From Streptomyces sp. 3214.6 (lineage in GTDB: Bacteria; Actinomycetota; Actinomycetes; Streptomycetales; Streptomycetaceae), in contig NZ_LT670819.1 of NCBI RefSeq assembly GCF_900129855.1, positions 4,216,001 to 4,280,000 of the forward strand: a stretch of DNA of 64,000 bases, written 5' to 3'. This document shows positions 1 to 8,363 of this stretch, piece after piece. How positions within the stretch are numbered: the first letter of the stretch is position 1; each line of letters begins with the position of its first letter. Made by a program: the position numbers and the translations under genes. The notes under the pieces were generated by a model. That model did no database searches, was not told the DNA's origin, and worked only from the letters and a program-made list of their open reading frames with translations.

Positions 1-50
1 GGCACCGGCGCGACGCGGAGGAAGCCGACGAAGCACGCCAGAACCAAGGC

Positions 51-98
51 ATGAACCAGGGCCTGAACCAAGGCATGAACCAGGGTATGAACCAGGGT
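51..98 (+). repeat. Four 12-bp tandem repeats coding for (M/L)NQG
   Basis: Four in-frame 12-bp units (51-62, 63-74, 75-86, 87-98) of the form ATGAACCAGGG(C/T), the second starting CTG, encode MNQG, LNQG, MNQG, MNQG. The copy number may vary between strains, and the repeat makes the true start of this reading frame uncertain. Confidence 0.85.
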
Positions 99-644
99 GT
101 ACCGAATGAGCCCGAGCGGGTCGAGGGCCGAGTCGACGGCCGATTCGACCGTCGCGTCGACCAGCGGGTCGATCGTCTCCGGGCGGAGAGCAGGAATGGT
201 GGTCGGGTGGGGGTGACGTACAAGTACTTCGGCGCGCCGGACGGTGCGACGGCGGCCCGCGTCCCGATCTCGATGCGCCCCGAGGAGCTCGGCGGCGACG
301 AGCTCGGCATGAACGGCATGTTCACCAAGATCAAGCCGGAGACGATGGCCGCGATGGTCCTCACCGGCATCGAAGGCGTCCCCCTCCACAAGGTGCCCCC
401 GCTGGAACTGGTCGTCCTGCACCCCGACTACGCCGTCGTGAAGCTCCCCATGACGGTCGTGGACCCCCTGCGCGACATCGGCGAGGAAGCGGTGGGCGCG
501 GCGGCGTTCATCTGGTCGACGGTCCCGGACCGCGGCGGCCCCCGCGACGCGTTCAACGTGTACCAACTGCTGCACGAGTGGCAGGACTTCAGCCATCGGT
601 TGCATGAGGCGGGGCATCAGCCTTATTGCTTGGTGTGGCCCTGA
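51..644 (+). CDS. Conserved hypothetical protein; chromosomal target gene of the integrated element
   Basis: Function unknown. The frame gives 197 residues from the ATG at 51, but it stays open to the left edge, so the 5' end may be missing. The N-terminal part is low complexity (NQG repeats, then Arg/Asp-rich); the conserved-looking part begins near a GTG at 213, preceded by GGGTGGG, which may be the real start. The C-terminal segment (LHEWQDFSHRLHEAGH...) is duplicated at the far end of the mobile element with only silent changes, so the insertion left the protein sequence intact. A hairpin plus T-run follows at 665-693. I see no membrane segment, signal peptide or recognisable domain. Confidence 0.72.
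   Translation: MNQGLNQGMNQGMNQGVPNEPERVEGRVDGRFDRRVDQRVDRLRAESRNGGRVGVTYKYFGAPDGATAARVPISMRPEELGGDELGMNGMFTKIKPETMAAMVLTGIEGVPLHKVPPLELVVLHPDYAVVKLPMTVVDPLRDIGEEAVGAAAFIWSTVPDRGGPRDAFNVYQLLHEWQDFSHRLHEAGHQPYCLVWP
569..644 (+). other. attL: left attachment site, 3' end of the host gene
   Basis: Positions 569-644 match 20793-20868 at a constant offset of 20,224 bp. The longest identical stretch is 33 bp (597-629, beginning CGGTTGCATG and ending CCTTATTGC). Mismatches at 596, 630, 632, 635 and 641 are all silent in the host reading frame, so both copies encode the same C-terminus and stop. Weaker similarity continues through the terminator to about 727. This is the usual layout for a tyrosine-integrase element that restores the end of its target gene; the integrase begins 68 bp downstream. 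Confidence 0.9.
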
Positions 645-664
645 GCTGCGGTTTCGGGGGTTTC

Positions 665-693
665 GGGCGGGGTCTTCGGGCCTCGCCCTTTTT
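665..693 (+). terminator. Rho-independent-type terminator after the target gene
   Basis: GGGCGGGG (665-672) pairs with CCTCGCCC (681-688), with one G-U pair and an 8-nt loop, followed by TTTTT (689-693). It lies 21 bp after the stop of the 51-644 gene. The same structure recurs outside attR at 20889-20917. Confidence 0.7.
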
Positions 694-711
694 GGTGCCG
701 GAGAGAGGCCG

Positions 712-2052
712 TCAGGCGGCCAGGGCACATTGAGGGCACATTGGTTTCGCTGGGGGCGCTGATGTGCCCTGGGCAGCGGGCGGCTCGCCGTCGTCCTCCC
801 CCTCGGCTTCCGTGAAGGCGTCGTCGATCGCCTTACGGGTGCGGGTCTCGCTGGACGGCAGCAGATGCGTGTACGTCCGCAGCGTGAAGCCCGGGTCCGA
901 GTGGCCGAGGTACTCGGAGAGCGCCTTGATGCTCTCCCCCGCGTCCAGGAGTACGGAGGCGTAGGCGTGCCGGAGGGCGTGCATGCCGTCGTCCGGCGCC
1001 GCCCGGAGGTAGCGCGCGCCGCGCTCGCGGGGAGGGATCACGCCGGCCGCGGCCAGGGCGCGCTTCCAGTCGCCCATGTTGAAGACGCTTCGGTTGTATG
1101 CCCGCGCCTTCGCGTCGACGAAGAGGAGGCGGAAGGTCTTCGGCTCGCCGTCCGGTTTGGCCCAGGGCAGGGTGACGGCGGTCGGCGGGAACTCCTTCAT
1201 GTGAGCCTTGATGGCTGCAGCGAGCTGGGCCGGCAGGGGCACTGACCGGATCTTGTTGCCCTTGGGCAGGGCGAAGACGGGCTTCGTACCGACGAGCCGT
1301 ACCTGACGGTTGACGTGTATCCAGCCGCCCTTGAAGTCGATGTCCTCGACTGCGAAGCCGAACACCTCGCCCTGACGAAGGCCGCAGCCGAAGGCGAGCT
1401 TGCCGCCGGCCTGGAAGCGCTTCGGGAGTCCGGCGATGACCGCGCGGACGCGCTCCAACGACCAGGGGATGACCTTCTTCTTGGTCGCGGTCGGGAGCTT
1501 GACCGACTTCGACTTGCAGGGGTTCTTCGGCAGCAGCCCGTCCTCCACGGCCGAGCCGAGGATGCTGGAGAGGATGTCGAAGATGCCCTCGATCGTGGAC
1601 ACCTCCAGGCCGCCGTCCTGGAGCGTACGGATCCAACCCTGAATGATCGAGGGCTGGTTGAGGGACCGCAGCTCGCGTCGGCCGAGGTGCCCGACGATGT
1701 GGTTGCGGACGGTCGCCTCGTAGCGCAGGGCGGTCGTCGGCCCCACGGAGTTCGCGTCGAGCCACTTCTGCGCGTAGGCCCCGAGCGTCTGCTTCGTCTC
1801 GGCTGGGACGACGTAGGAGCCGCGCCGGATCTCGACGTCGACTTCGGCGGCGCGATTGTCGGCCGCGGCCTTCGTGTCGAAGTTCTCCTTACGCTGTTGC
1901 CCGTCCAGGTCGCGGTAGCGGACCTGCCAGCGCTTGCCGATGCCGTGGTCGGCGGTGGGGACCATCCGCTTCGTACGGCTCTTGTGGTCACCGCACTCGG
2001 CTTCGGTCGGCTTGGGGTGGGACTTGTGCCAGCGGTCGTACACGTCAGCCAA
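712..2052 (-). CDS. int: Tyrosine-type site-specific integrase
   Basis: 446 residues, a usual size for actinobacterial tyrosine recombinases. The N-terminal part (about 35-90) resembles an arm-binding domain, followed by a core-binding SAM-like domain (about 85-185) and the catalytic domain. The catalytic set is visible: first Arg in GCGLRQGEVFG, HALRHAYAS box, YLGHSDP, and the Tyr nucleophile in RTYTHLLP. It lies just inside attL and points outward, so it should catalyse integration into the 3' end of the 51-644 gene and, with the excisionase, excision. Its C-terminal tail (PMCPQCALAA) is encoded over the arm repeats. An alternative start 143 bp upstream is possible, but the ATG at 2052 begins where similarity to integrases begins. 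Confidence 0.93.
   Translation of the reverse strand: MADVYDRWHKSHPKPTEAECGDHKSRTKRMVPTADHGIGKRWQVRYRDLDGQQRKENFDTKAAADNRAAEVDVEIRRGSYVVPAETKQTLGAYAQKWLDANSVGPTTALRYEATVRNHIVGHLGRRELRSLNQPSIIQGWIRTLQDGGLEVSTIEGIFDILSSILGSAVEDGLLPKNPCKSKSVKLPTATKKKVIPWSLERVRAVIAGLPKRFQAGGKLAFGCGLRQGEVFGFAVEDIDFKGGWIHVNRQVRLVGTKPVFALPKGNKIRSVPLPAQLAAAIKAHMKEFPPTAVTLPWAKPDGEPKTFRLLFVDAKARAYNRSVFNMGDWKRALAAAGVIPPRERGARYLRAAPDDGMHALRHAYASVLLDAGESIKALSEYLGHSDPGFTLRTYTHLLPSSETRTRKAIDDAFTEAEGEDDGEPPAAQGTSAPPAKPMCPQCALAA
722..770. repeat. Integrase arm-type repeats, left end
   Basis: AGGGCACAT occurs at 722-730 and 733-741 (11-bp phase) and inverted at 762-770. The right end of the element carries the same 9-mer with the same 11-bp spacing at 20666-20674 and 20677-20685. 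Helically phased direct repeats flanking both att cores are what arm-type binding sites of tyrosine integrases look like; the function is inferred. The left set lies within the 3' coding end of the integrase. Confidence 0.65.
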
Positions 2053-2598
2053 GAAGGACCCCCTGGATGCCCTCGGGGGTCTGAGAGGCGGCGTGGAGGC
2101 CGCCGGGTCCTATTTCGACAGGTTGGGTTTCCATGACAGATAGCTGTAGCTTGCATCCGGGCTCCATGGCAAGAGTTAGTTCTTAAACTCTCCACAAGTC
2201 GTTCCGGGGTAAAGTGGTGTTCGTCTCATCGAATTCCGGTACACCACAACCCTTTCCAGGTAGGCAACCGTGCTATCTTCCCTCGGTATCAAAAAGATGG
2301 GCGATTTAGGCGTCTATCAGCCAAGGTGCCCGGTGGGCTGACCCTACCCCTCCCGACCTCCAGGTCACAGCTCTGAGCTGTAGAGGTACCGGATTCCGGC
2401 ACTTCCGCCAGTCACGTGGCCGCAGTAAATTTCGGCTGCCGTAGGAGCGATTTCGGCAACCGGGGATCGCCCCTTACTGTTTTGCTCTTCCCGGCCATGC
2501 CTGAGAAGTAGTCCAGAGAATCGGCAACGACTTTGGACCTTCCCCTGGATGAGATAGCCGCTTTGGCCGCACCACCCATCCAAATACCCGAACCCGAT
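2053..2598. promoter_or_regulatory. Divergent non-coding region between integrase and excisionase
   Basis: About 545 bp without a convincing gene. It is less GC-rich than its surroundings, especially 2150-2330. It should hold the promoters for int (leftward) and for the excisionase/replication genes (rightward). An inverted repeat AGAGTT-8 nt-AACTCT lies at 2172-2191. Short reading frames on both strands here have no ribosome site or family resemblance. Confidence 0.5.
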
Positions 2599-2832
2599 AT
2601 GGAGACCTCATTGCCGAACCACTTGCCGCGTCTTGCCGCCGCCGAGCGTGACCAGCTCGCCACCCCCACCGACGTGGCCGCGTACCTCGGGGTGCCGGTG
2701 AAGACGCTCTACCAGTGGAAGTACCGGGGCATCGGCCCCAGCGTCCACAAGGTCGGCCGTCACCTGCGCTACCGCTGGCGGGAGGTGGACGCGTGGCTGG
2801 ACTCCCAGACGTCGTACGACCTCACGGCCTGA
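2599..2832 (+). CDS. Excisionase-type helix-turn-helix protein (AlpA/MerR-like)
   Basis: 77 residues from the ATG at 2599. The middle (about 20-70) is a winged HTH of the excisionase/MerR type: LATPTDVAAYLGVPVKTLYQWKYRG, then RHLRYRWREVDAWLDSQ. Such proteins are small DNA-bending factors that direct the integrase toward excision and often regulate int. An in-frame TTG at 2533 would add 22 residues; neither start has a strong ribosome site, so the start is uncertain. The place between int and the replication-type gene is typical. Confidence 0.82.
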   Translation: METSLPNHLPRLAAAERDQLATPTDVAAYLGVPVKTLYQWKYRGIGPSVHKVGRHLRYRWREVDAWLDSQTSYDLTA

Positions 2833-2980
2833 CCTCTCGTCTGACGCGGACAACGAAGCGGCCCCCGGCGTGCCAACGCCGAGGGCCGAAGATTCCCCTG
2901 CCGATTGCCCATCCCTGAACGAACGAGCTGGTGAGGGGCGGGACCTTGCACGTCCTGCCTCTCACCGGAGAGGAACGCCT

Positions 2981-4582
2981 ATGGAGGACTCTACGTCCCC
3001 CAACTCCACGAACACCTCCCCCACCGGCTGGCCCACGCCTGCCGTCCCCGGCGAAGGCATCCCCTGGCGCCGCAGGGATCAGGCGGACACACTGTCCCCC
3101 GCTCCGGGGACCGTCGTACACCCGGCGGATGCGCACGCACACGGGGACCGTCCCCAGTCGTCTGCCGATGCTGCTGTTGGGGACCGTCCCCGCGACCTGC
3201 CCGGTGCTCGGTCCCCGCATGCCCCGGTCCCCGAATCGACATCAGGCGCAAACCCGCAGGCCAACGCCGTGAAATCGGGGACCGGTCCCCAAGAGGCTGC
3301 AGTTGCACCAGGGGACCGCAATGGGGACCGTGAGCACCGTCCCCGCCAGCCGCCGGGGACCGCCCCGCAGGAGGGGGCCGGTCCCGGTGAGGGTGCGGAA
3401 CTGCTGGATGAGTTGCGGGCGACGATCGGCAAGTACGTCGTGCTGCCCAATGAGGAGGCGCTGACCGCGGTCACGCTGTGGGTGGCGGCCACGCATATCC
3501 AGACCGTTCTGCAGCACGCGCCGCGTCTGGCAGTCGTCGGCCCGACGAAGGGCTGCGGCAAGTCCCGGGTGCTGGACGTCCTCCACGAGACCGTCCACCA
3601 GCCGATCATGACGGTGAACATGTCCACGGCGGTGCTGTTCCGGGTGATCGGCAAGAACCCGCACACGATCCTGGTGGACGAGGCCGACACCATCTTCGGC
3701 CCCAAGGCCGGCGAGAACGAGGAACTGCGCGGCCTGCTGAACGCCGGGCACCAACGCAACCGGCCCGCCTGGCGCATCTCCGGTCCGGAGCACAAGCCGA
3801 CCCCGTATCCGACCTTCGCCATGGCCGCACTGGCCTCGATCGGCGACCTGCCCGACACCATCACGGACCGGGCGGTCGTGCTCCGCATGCAAAAGCGGAA
3901 GCCGGGCGAGAAGGTGACCCCGTTCCGCTCGCGCTACGCCGCACCGGAACTGAACGCGCTGCGGGACAGACTCGCCGCCTGGCTGGGACCGCTGCGCGGC
4001 ACGGCCGGCCGCATGGCGCCGACGATGCCGGTGGAGGACCGGGCGGCGGACACCTGGGAACCGCTGGTCATCATCGCCGACTTGGCCGACGGCCACTGGC
4101 CTGCCATCGCCCGCGCGGCCTGTGTGACGATGACTCGCTACGAGACCGCCCAGGACCAGCAGACCAACCTGAAGACGCGGCTGCTGCGCGACATCCACCG
4201 CATCTTCGAGGCACACGGCAACCCTGAGGCCCTGTCCTCCCTGGATCTGGTCACGGCCCTGCTCCAGGACCCCGACGCTCCCTGGGCGGAACACGGCACC
4301 AAGGGACTCAACGCCTACCACCTGGGCAGCATGCTCCGGGGCTTCGAAATCCGCCCGGCCAACTACCGGTTCGACAAGGGCAGGCAGGCCAAGGGGTACG
4401 CCCGTAACCAGTTCCTTGACAGCTGGGCTCGGCACTGCCCCGACCTCACCGGGACGACGCCCGCCCCCGCGCACGACGCCACACCCGCGCGCCCAACCCA
4501 GGGCATGCCGCCCGCGGCCCCGACAGGTCAACTGCCCGTCGGCCCGCCAGGCGGCCCCGCTGGCCCCAATCGTGCCCGCTGA
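2981..4582 (+). CDS. DUF3631-domain ATPase-like protein, possible replication protein of the element
   Basis: 533 residues; the ATG at 2981 follows GGAGAGG. Residues 1-140 are low complexity (Pro/Gly/Asp-rich) and their DNA is full of GGGGACCG repeats. From about 145 the protein resembles DUF3631, with a Walker A-like loop GPTKGCGKS (about 187-195) and a Walker B-like VDEADTIF (about 232). The C-terminal part (410-500) looks like a winged-helix end; the tail is Pro/Gly-rich. DUF3631 domains occur in plasmid and element proteins linked to helicase/primase functions, so a role in element replication or maintenance is inferred. It lies between the excisionase and the mob genes. A longer frame begins further upstream but lacks a ribosome site. 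Confidence 0.85.
   Translation: MEDSTSPNSTNTSPTGWPTPAVPGEGIPWRRRDQADTLSPAPGTVVHPADAHAHGDRPQSSADAAVGDRPRDLPGARSPHAPVPESTSGANPQANAVKSGTGPQEAAVAPGDRNGDREHRPRQPPGTAPQEGAGPGEGAELLDELRATIGKYVVLPNEEALTAVTLWVAATHIQTVLQHAPRLAVVGPTKGCGKSRVLDVLHETVHQPIMTVNMSTAVLFRVIGKNPHTILVDEADTIFGPKAGENEELRGLLNAGHQRNRPAWRISGPEHKPTPYPTFAMAALASIGDLPDTITDRAVVLRMQKRKPGEKVTPFRSRYAAPELNALRDRLAAWLGPLRGTAGRMAPTMPVEDRAADTWEPLVIIADLADGHWPAIARAACVTMTRYETAQDQQTNLKTRLLRDIHRIFEAHGNPEALSSLDLVTALLQDPDAPWAEHGTKGLNAYHLGSMLRGFEIRPANYRFDKGRQAKGYARNQFLDSWARHCPDLTGTTPAPAHDATPARPTQGMPPAAPTGQLPVGPPGGPAGPNRAR
3106..3362. repeat. Cluster of GGGGACCG / CGGTCCCC iteron-like repeats inside the DUF3631 gene
   Basis: Within 257 bp the 8-mer GGGGACCG or its complement occurs at 3106, 3143, 3179, 3209, 3225, 3277, 3311, 3323 and 3355, with a partial copy at 3337. 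Two copies (3143-3155, 3179-3191) are the 13-mer GGGGACCGTCCCC, and 3277-3290 is the perfect 14-bp palindrome GGGGACCGGTCCCC. The encoded protein segment is low complexity, so DNA-level selection is plausible (origin, partition or operator site). The repeats are seen; the function is inferred. Confidence 0.7.
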
Positions 4583-4610
4583 CCCGCCTCTTCCTGGGTC
4601 CGTATCACTT

Positions 4611-4728
4611 CGTCGCATCCGTCCCCGCGCAGGTCAGCGCGGGGACGGATGTCCTCACCGGGACGGACGTCTCCGTACCTGCCCCAGTGTCCGTACCTGT
4701 CCTGACCAGGCATGGGACGGATGCGACG
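4611..4728. repeat. Nested inverted repeats between the DUF3631 gene and mobC; candidate oriT or strong terminator
   Basis: Arms 4616-4630 (CATCCGTCCCCGCGC) and 4637-4651 form a perfect 15-bp stem with a 6-nt loop. In addition CGTCGCATCCGTCCC at 4611-4625 is repeated inverted at 4714-4728, 88 bp away, so one arm can pair with either of two partners. A further GGGACGGA copy lies near 4660. The region is 43 bp upstream of mobC, where oriT of MobC/relaxase systems usually lies. A plain terminator for the upstream gene is the alternative; no T-run follows. Confidence 0.65.
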
Positions 4729-4771
4729 CACGTGACACACCTCCTGCCTCCACGCCACCGGAGCACCACGC

Positions 4772-5374
4772 ATGCACGAACAGCACCACGAACTCCCCTC
4801 AGCTCAGCAACAGACGCACACCACCTCAGCCCCAGACAGCGCAGCAAGTTGTCGGATAAGGAGTCCTTACCCGACCCCCGCCCCGGGGGAGTCGGAGGCA
4901 TCCGGCGCAGGGGCGCCGGGGTCGTTCGGCCCGGGGGTGCCGAACGAGACCGGGGGCGAATCGTCGTTGCACGAGCGCCACCGTCCCGCGCCGCGTCGCC
5001 GTCTGCGTGACAAGCAGCTGCGCGAGCGCCGCGTCCATCCCCGTTATAACGACGCCGAGTTCGCCCTCGTCCAGAAGGCCGCTGCCCTGAGCCGCATGAA
5101 GCCCGGCGGCTACGTCGCCGAATGCGCCCTCGCCGCCGCCCGCGCCGACGACCCCACCGCAGCCGTCGCCGACTACCGCACCCTGGTGAAGACGCTGATG
5201 GCCGCCAACGGGCAGCTCGGCAAGGTCGGCAGCAACCTCAACCAGCTCACCTGGCACCTCCACCAGGACAGCGCATGGCCCCACCCCGACACCGTCCAAC
5301 GGCTCCTGGCACGCGTCGAGGCATCCATCGCCGAACTGGACGCAGCGGTCGCCCAGATCACAGAGGGGCGGTGA
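4772..5374 (+). CDS. mobC: MobC-like relaxosome accessory protein
   Basis: 200 residues. After a disordered N-terminus (1-75) comes a basic segment and a MobC-type region: RRVHPRYNDAEFALVQKAA (about 88-106), KPGGYVAECALAAAR, and the helical signature NGQLGKVGSNLNQLTWHLH (about 148-166). MobC proteins bind oriT and help the relaxase open the strands. It ends 4 bp before the relaxase start, as in the usual mobC-relaxase operon. The start could be later, since the first 50 residues are not conserved-looking. Confidence 0.88.
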   Translation: MHEQHHELPSAQQQTHTTSAPDSAASCRIRSPYPTPAPGESEASGAGAPGSFGPGVPNETGGESSLHERHRPAPRRRLRDKQLRERRVHPRYNDAEFALVQKAAALSRMKPGGYVAECALAAARADDPTAAVADYRTLVKTLMAANGQLGKVGSNLNQLTWHLHQDSAWPHPDTVQRLLARVEASIAELDAAVAQITEGR

Positions 5375-5378
5375 GCCC

Positions 5379-7058
5379 TTGATCCCGAAGATCATCCTCG
5401 GCAAGGGGCCGAAGGCGACGCGCCGCACAATCGGCTACCTCTTCGGTAAGGGACGGGCAAACGAGCACATCGACCCGCACCTGGTGGCCTCCTGGAACGA
5501 CTTCGCCCCCGACCCCGGCCGCAGCCCCCACCGCGACCCGAAGGACGTGGAAGACCAGCTCGCTGCGCAACTCGACCAGCCCGTGAAGATGCTGGGCGAC
5601 AAGGCACCCAAGCACACCGTGTGGCACTGCCCCGTCCGCGCCGCACCCGAGGACCCGATCCTCACCGACGCCCAATGGGCCGACATCGCCCGTCGGATCG
5701 TGGCCGCCGCCGGCATCGCCCCCGAAGGCGACGAGGAAGCCTGCCGCTGGGTGGCCGTCCGCCACGCCGACGACCACATCCACATCGCCGCCACCCTCGT
5801 ACGCCAAGACGGCCGCCGCCCCCACCGCGACTACGACCAGCGCGCCGTCCAGCGCGAAGCCCGCCAGATCGAAGTCGACTACGGGCTGAGACGGTTGAAG
5901 CCGGGCGACGGCACCGCCGCCAAACGCCCCACCAGCAAGGAACACTTCAAGGCCAAGCAACTGGGCCAGGAAGCAGCCACCCGCGAAGTCCTGCGCCAGC
6001 GGGTGCGCCGTGCCGTCGCCGCCGCAGCCGACGAGACCGAGTTCTTCGCCCTGCTGGACGCCACCGGCGTGACCGTGCGCCTCAAACTCGGCCCGTCCGG
6101 CGACGCCCTCGGCTGCAACTTCGCCCTGCCCGGCGACACCAACGACAAGGGCGAGCCAGTCTTCTACTCCGGCTCCACCCTCGCCCCCGACCTCTCCCTC
6201 CCCAAAATCCGCCAACGCCTCGCCACCACCAGCCCCGAACCGGTCACCGTCCACCCGGGCAACCCCTGGCACCAGGCCACCGCCGCCACCGAGCGCATCC
6301 CCCACCACCTCACCCACGGCGACGGCCCCACGGCTCAAGGACAGTTGGTTGCGCTCGGCGCCGCACTGGACCTCCTGCCGGTCACTGCGCCGGCAGCCCT
6401 CAGGGCCGAACTCGAACAGGCCGCGGCTGTCTTCGAGCGCGCCACCCGCTCCCGCATCGTCGCCGACCTCGACAGCGCCCGCGTCCTGCGCCGCAGCGTC
6501 CAGGCCATCTGGCGCGACCGGCCCCAGGACAGGGACGGAGCCGGACTCGCGATGCTCCTGGACGCCGTACTCACCGCCGTAGCGTTCGCGATGCACTGGC
6601 ACCGCACCCGCCAGCATGCCCAGCAGCTGGCGGCAGCCGAACAAACCCTCCTTCACCTGCAGGTCGCATACGCGCAGGTCGCCAAGTTGGCCCTGACGGA
6701 CCTCGCGCGCCGCTCCCCCGACCTCCAGACCAAGCGCCGCTTCGCCCATCACCTCCAGCAGGCGGTACCGGGGCACGCCGAGCGCATCCTCAACGACCCC
6801 GACTGGGACGCGCTCGCCACCGTGCTCGCCGAGGCGGAGGCAGCAGGGCACAACGCAGCCACCGTCCTCGAACAGGCACTCGGCCAGCGCACCCTGGACG
6901 ACGCCCATAGCCCCGCCCGCGCGCTGACTTGGCGTATCCGCCGCCTCGGCGAGCGCCACGCGCCCGGTCCACGAGCCGAGGTAACACGGACTCGCAGCGT
7001 CAGGCAACGCCCTGTCCCGCCGGTCCAGTCTCCGCCGCAGTCGGCACGACGGCGCTGA
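5379..7058 (+). CDS. Relaxase/mobilization nuclease
   Basis: 559 residues from a TTG at 5379, with GAGGGG at 5363-5368 and no ATG or GTG nearby that fits the family N-terminus. The N-terminal 230 residues are a relaxase domain: IILGKGPKATRRTIGYLFGKG with a candidate nucleophile Tyr near residue 20, and the metal-binding His cluster RHADDHIHIAATL (about 128-140). It would nick oriT and pilot the strand. The C-terminal half is Ala-rich, with one hydrophobic stretch (DAVLTAVAFAMHW, about 395-407). It belongs to the actinobacterial MobA-like/MOBP group as far as the motifs show. No coupling protein or type IV secretion genes accompany it, so transfer needs a helper. Confidence 0.9.
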   Translation: MIPKIILGKGPKATRRTIGYLFGKGRANEHIDPHLVASWNDFAPDPGRSPHRDPKDVEDQLAAQLDQPVKMLGDKAPKHTVWHCPVRAAPEDPILTDAQWADIARRIVAAAGIAPEGDEEACRWVAVRHADDHIHIAATLVRQDGRRPHRDYDQRAVQREARQIEVDYGLRRLKPGDGTAAKRPTSKEHFKAKQLGQEAATREVLRQRVRRAVAAAADETEFFALLDATGVTVRLKLGPSGDALGCNFALPGDTNDKGEPVFYSGSTLAPDLSLPKIRQRLATTSPEPVTVHPGNPWHQATAATERIPHHLTHGDGPTAQGQLVALGAALDLLPVTAPAALRAELEQAAAVFERATRSRIVADLDSARVLRRSVQAIWRDRPQDRDGAGLAMLLDAVLTAVAFAMHWHRTRQHAQQLAAAEQTLLHLQVAYAQVAKLALTDLARRSPDLQTKRRFAHHLQQAVPGHAERILNDPDWDALATVLAEAEAAGHNAATVLEQALGQRTLDDAHSPARALTWRIRRLGERHAPGPRAEVTRTRSVRQRPVPPVQSPPQSARRR

Positions 7059-7613
7059 TCAGGTCGGGGCGGACAGCTTGGGTGCGAGGAGCTCCAAGGC
7101 TTCCTCCCAGCAGAAGCGGTCCGCCCCTCCGCCGGCCTTCGGCCGGTGCGGCTCGTACGAACCGATCAGCACCCCCATCTCGCGCAGCCAGTCCAGACTG
7201 CGGCGGTAGGCGGGATGGGTGGCCTGGGCCGAGTTCAGGTACGGCAGAACCGCGGTAGGGATGCCCATGCCGTACGCCTCGCACAGGATGCCCAGCGCGA
7301 GGGTGTCCGAGATCCCGGCGGCCCACTTGTTGACCGTGTTGAAGGTGGCCGGCGCGACGGCGATGGCATCCGCGGGCGGCAGGGGACGTGCCTCACCCGG
7401 GGTGCGCCAGGCAGAGCGGATCGGGTAGCCGGTCTGCGCCTCGACCGCCTCGGTGTCGAGGAAACCCAGGCCCTGCGGGGTGGCAACGACTCCGACGTCC
7501 CAGTGCCGTTCCTGCGCGGCCGTGATCAGCTTGCCGACGTCGCCGACGATACCGCACGCGCAGACGACGACGTACAGGAAAGGCTTCCTCTTCGGAGCGC
7601 TCGACTCAGTCAC
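7059..7613 (-). CDS. Flavoprotein of the phosphopantothenoylcysteine-decarboxylase (HFCD) type
   Basis: 184 residues from a GTG start. The fold is recognisable from FLYVVVCACGIVGDVGKLITAAQERHWDVGVVAT (10-45) and PPADAIAVAPATFNTVNKWAAGISDTLALGIL (about 79-110), matching the FMN-binding flavoprotein family (PF02441). Members decarboxylate C-terminal or thiol-bearing cysteine substrates; the substrate here is unknown. It is the last gene of a four-gene leftward operon (XRE-TPR, YdcF, WbqC-like, flavoprotein), overlapping the WbqC-like gene by 4 bp, and converges with the relaxase gene with no gap. A frameshifted relative is found outside attR at 20955-21231. Confidence 0.85.
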   Translation of the reverse strand: MTESSAPKRKPFLYVVVCACGIVGDVGKLITAAQERHWDVGVVATPQGLGFLDTEAVEAQTGYPIRSAWRTPGEARPLPPADAIAVAPATFNTVNKWAAGISDTLALGILCEAYGMGIPTAVLPYLNSAQATHPAYRRSLDWLREMGVLIGSYEPHRPKAGGGADRFCWEEALELLAPKLSAPT

Positions 7614-8335
7614 GCGGAAACCCCCGGAGCGATAGTCGGTCGATGTTCGATCAGCCTCTCTTCAAGGACCGTTGGACCCAAGCTGCTCATCGCCCAGAGG
7701 CTGCTGGTCTGGCGAGCCCACCGCCAGAGCGGGTCGACCGTGTCCACAGGGGTGTGGAAGGACAGCACCTGGATGCCATGGACGTCGAACGCCTGGGTGT
7801 CGAGGTAGCGCCAGCCGCCCATGCCGCAGAGATAGTGGGTGCTCGTGGTGGCGGCAGCGAGATCGGCGAGTCGCTCCGAGCGACCTTCTCGGGTCGGAAT
7901 CACGCTGCTGTCCAGTACCTCGCCGCTCCAGCCCAACGCGGTGAGCAGGGCGACCGTCGACGCCTTGGCAACGTCGCAGACACGGTCGGTCGCCTCGAAC
8001 TCATCGAGAACCGCCTCCAGGACTTCACGCACCGCGGGCCAGTGGCGACTGCGGCCGTAGTACTGGCGAATTAGAAGTCCGACGGTTCGACGGGAGCGGC
8101 CGAGGTCGGCCAGCCGCGCCTGATTGATCAGTGTCGAGCGCCCGTGGGGAAGATGGGTCGGGAGCGTGAGCCATTGCTGCCGCGCGGGCTCGTCCAGGGC
8201 CGCCAGACGAGCCCGGTGCTGGTAGTCACGCCGGGCGAACTGGACATCGTCCAGGACGATCCACCGGTCGGCGGCGTACAGCTTGGCCAGCGTGGACAGC
8301 CGCGGGAACAGGTTCGGCTGGTGGATCGCGCACAC
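7610..8335 (-). CDS. WbqC-like family protein
   Basis: 241 residues if started at the GTG at 8335, which gives the family-like N-terminus VCAIHQPNLFPR; a start at 8428 would add 31 unconserved residues overlapping ydcF. WbqC-family traits are AIHQPN at the N-terminus, LDDVQFARRDYQHR (about 30-43) and the conserved C-terminal GMGGWRYLD...F. WbqC-like proteins occur in sugar and glycoconjugate gene sets but have no settled biochemical role. It is coupled by a 4-bp overlap to the flavoprotein gene. A second copy lies in the chimera at 21228-21941. Confidence 0.82.
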   Translation of the reverse strand: MCAIHQPNLFPRLSTLAKLYAADRWIVLDDVQFARRDYQHRARLAALDEPARQQWLTLPTHLPHGRSTLINQARLADLGRSRRTVGLLIRQYYGRSRHWPAVREVLEAVLDEFEATDRVCDVAKASTVALLTALGWSGEVLDSSVIPTREGRSERLADLAAATTSTHYLCGMGGWRYLDTQAFDVHGIQVLSFHTPVDTVDPLWRWARQTSSLWAMSSLGPTVLEERLIEHRPTIAPGVSA

Positions 8336-8363
8336 CCCGCCCGGCGGACCGACGTGCGACGGG

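Noticed and set aside
2365..2669. Two short minus-strand frames between int and the excisionase
   Set aside because: No ribosome sites or domains, and they overlap the excisionase control region.
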